This document shows positions 63,232 through 64,000 of a stretch of DNA of 64,000 bases, in pieces (positions within the stretch are counted from its first letter, which is position 1; every line of letters begins with the position of its first letter). The notes under the pieces are model-generated. The model saw only the letters and a program-made list of their open reading frames with translations. It was not told the origin of the DNA and did no database searches. The DNA comes from Ornithinimicrobium cerasi (GTDB lineage Bacteria; Actinomycetota; Actinomycetes; Actinomycetales; Dermatophilaceae). The translations under genes and the position numbers were made by a program. The stretch lies in the NCBI RefSeq assembly GCF_003702705.1, contig NZ_QZMN01000015.1, positions 45,986 through 109,985 of the forward strand. The letters run 5' to 3'.

Positions 63232-63789
63232 CTACAGGGTCGCGCTCTCATGCCACGCCTTTGCGGTCTCCTCGTCGTAGTACCGCGTGAACCCACACCC
63301 CCACGCGATCGGTGAGTCCATCGGTTCGCCTCCCCACCGCGCTTCACCGCTCACAAGCAGGCGCGTTCCGACCCGGAAAGGCAGATCTTCCTCCGCGGTC
63401 CCTTCGCCAACTACCTGCAGGTCGACCGTGACCTCGTCCGCGTCACCACCGTCGAACCACTCACGGACTTGGAACGTGACGCCCACAAGGTTCAGGTCAC
63501 CGTCATCACCCCGGTCAGTGACAGACGGCCCCAGACGTACGACGATCCCATCGAAGGCGAAGCCGCGATTTTGGAGTGTGTCGAGCGAGTAGGACTCGAC
63601 GCAAGCGGCCGCACCACCATCTGGCAGTGGACCGCCTTCGTCTTGCGCTACGTGCTCGCTGCTAGCGGTTTCGCCTGCAGCTGCATCCACACCTCGAGGG
63701 CCCTCTGTTCTCTCCGACTCGCCACTGCCGCAGGCGGACAGGATCAGTCCAAGGCTCAGAATCATCCCAGCGGTGCTGTGCATTCGCAT
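63232..63789 (-). CDS. Lipoprotein of unknown function
   Basis: 185 residues: lipoprotein signal (MILSLGLILSAC, lipobox LSAC near residue 20), an acidic low-complexity linker, then a beta-rich domain with VGVTFQVREWFDGGDADEVT and VGTRLLVSGEARW and three Cys (ACVESYS and WGCGF among them). It resembles small actinobacterial secreted proteins that carry an OB-like fold. ATG 63789 with GGAG upstream. Confidence 0.7.
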   Translation of the reverse strand: MRMHSTAGMILSLGLILSACGSGESERTEGPRGVDAAAGETASSEHVAQDEGGPLPDGGAAACVESYSLDTLQNRGFAFDGIVVRLGPSVTDRGDDGDLNLVGVTFQVREWFDGGDADEVTVDLQVVGEGTAEEDLPFRVGTRLLVSGEARWGGEPMDSPIAWGCGFTRYYDEETAKAWHESATL

Positions 63790-63882
63790 CGTGTGCTCCA
63801 GGTCGGCGTCGGCTCCAGGTAGGACGCCAGCGTCCCCGCCGGAGTTCCCTACCGGACATCCTGTACTGCCGCTGTGAACGCG

Positions 63883-63888
63883 TAGCGT
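63883..63888 (+). promoter_or_regulatory. -10 box of the right-edge gene
   Basis: TAGCGT, 6 bases before ATG 63895. The same box and spacing as other leaderless genes here. Confidence 0.5.
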
Positions 63889-63894
63889 CCGACC

Positions 63895-64000
63895 ATGCCG
63901 CGTGGAGGACGGCTGCGCTCGTCCGACTTTGCCGCAGGTCGCGCCTTGCTGTGGGTGATTCAGGCGGGGCGGGACAGCTCGTGCTCGACGGCCCGGCGGA
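63895..64000 (+). CDS. Gene start running off the right edge
   Basis: An open frame of 35 codons begins MPRGGRLRSSDFAAGRALLW with no stop before the window ends. The leaderless promoter directly upstream is the main support. Too little is present to name a family. Confidence 0.5.
   Translation, partial: MPRGGRLRSSDFAAGRALLWVIQAGRDSSCSTARR

Noticed and set aside
59586-64000. Second attachment site or further tRNA genes in the island
   Set aside because: I looked for the GGTTCGAGTCCC arm or the acceptor 3' end and found only the one at 58303-58320.

Overview
The window is a very GC-rich, gene-dense actinobacterial chromosome segment. Mycothiol genes (mshA, mshD, mscR), the mshA-ybjN-gpmA-senX3/regX3 and glnR/mshD neighbourhoods shared with mycobacteria, CarD and an Rpf-type resuscitation factor place it in Actinomycetota. 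Gene content and style fit a Micrococcales member, probably of the Intrasporangiaceae/Ornithinimicrobiaceae type (inference). There is no rRNA, no insertion sequence and no CRISPR array.

Layout. 1-7337: an edge-truncated, frameshifted GH94-like gene, then treY-treZ (trehalose from alpha-glucans) and a small conserved gene. 7752-10407 (minus): a MutT1-like Nudix/phosphatase, mshD and GlnR. 10447-18214: a membrane protein, nitrobindin, an LCP wall-polymer ligase, YgfZ, then BKACE, asparaginase, dtd, DUF2516, a hydrolase and a cupin. 18247-24578: a methyltransferase, mshA, ybjN, gpmA, the phosphate two-component system regX3/senX3 and phoU, with a Pho-box-like triple repeat between senX3 and phoU. 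24625-33414: a lipoprotein, a 52-bp repeat array, carD-ispD-ispF, an acyl-CoA ligase, an AspT-type transporter, mscR with a metallo-hydrolase, and an AMIN-like secreted protein. 33525-43039: GH31 glucosidase, GPP34 protein, cysS-rlmB, a cation efflux protein, a solute-binding lipoprotein, a DUF4032 kinase-like protein, and an AbiEi-like gene bracketed by inverted 32-bp repeat arrays. 43274-51784: a complete maltose/maltodextrin uptake locus (msmK divergent from malE-malF-malG-GH13-lacI) with one perfect palindromic operator in the divergent promoter. 51794-58193: a methyltransferase, otsA-otsB (trehalose from UDP-glucose), a membrane Ser/Thr kinase and an Rpf-like secreted muralytic enzyme.

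58248-64000 is a genomic island entered at a tRNA-Thr(TGT) gene. A tyrosine integrase follows the tRNA, then come lower-GC genes with no recognised function. Three consecutive minus-strand genes encode a TPR protein with one membrane helix, a hydrophobic coiled-coil protein with a perfect 42-bp tandem repeat, and a membrane-anchored SH3-like protein. A VanZ-like protein, a lipoprotein and a gene running off the right edge follow. The far attachment site is not in the window.

Two window-wide properties stand out. First, more than 20 genes have an actinobacterial -10 box (xAxxxT, mostly TAxxxT) only 6-9 bases before the start codon and no ribosome binding site, which means leaderless transcription; this fixes several ambiguous starts. 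Second, the octamer GGTATGCC/GGCATACC recurs at least 17 times before 56 kb and was not seen in the island. Metabolically, the carbohydrate genes connect: maltodextrin import, GH13 and GH31 glucosidases, and both the TreYZ and OtsAB trehalose routes.
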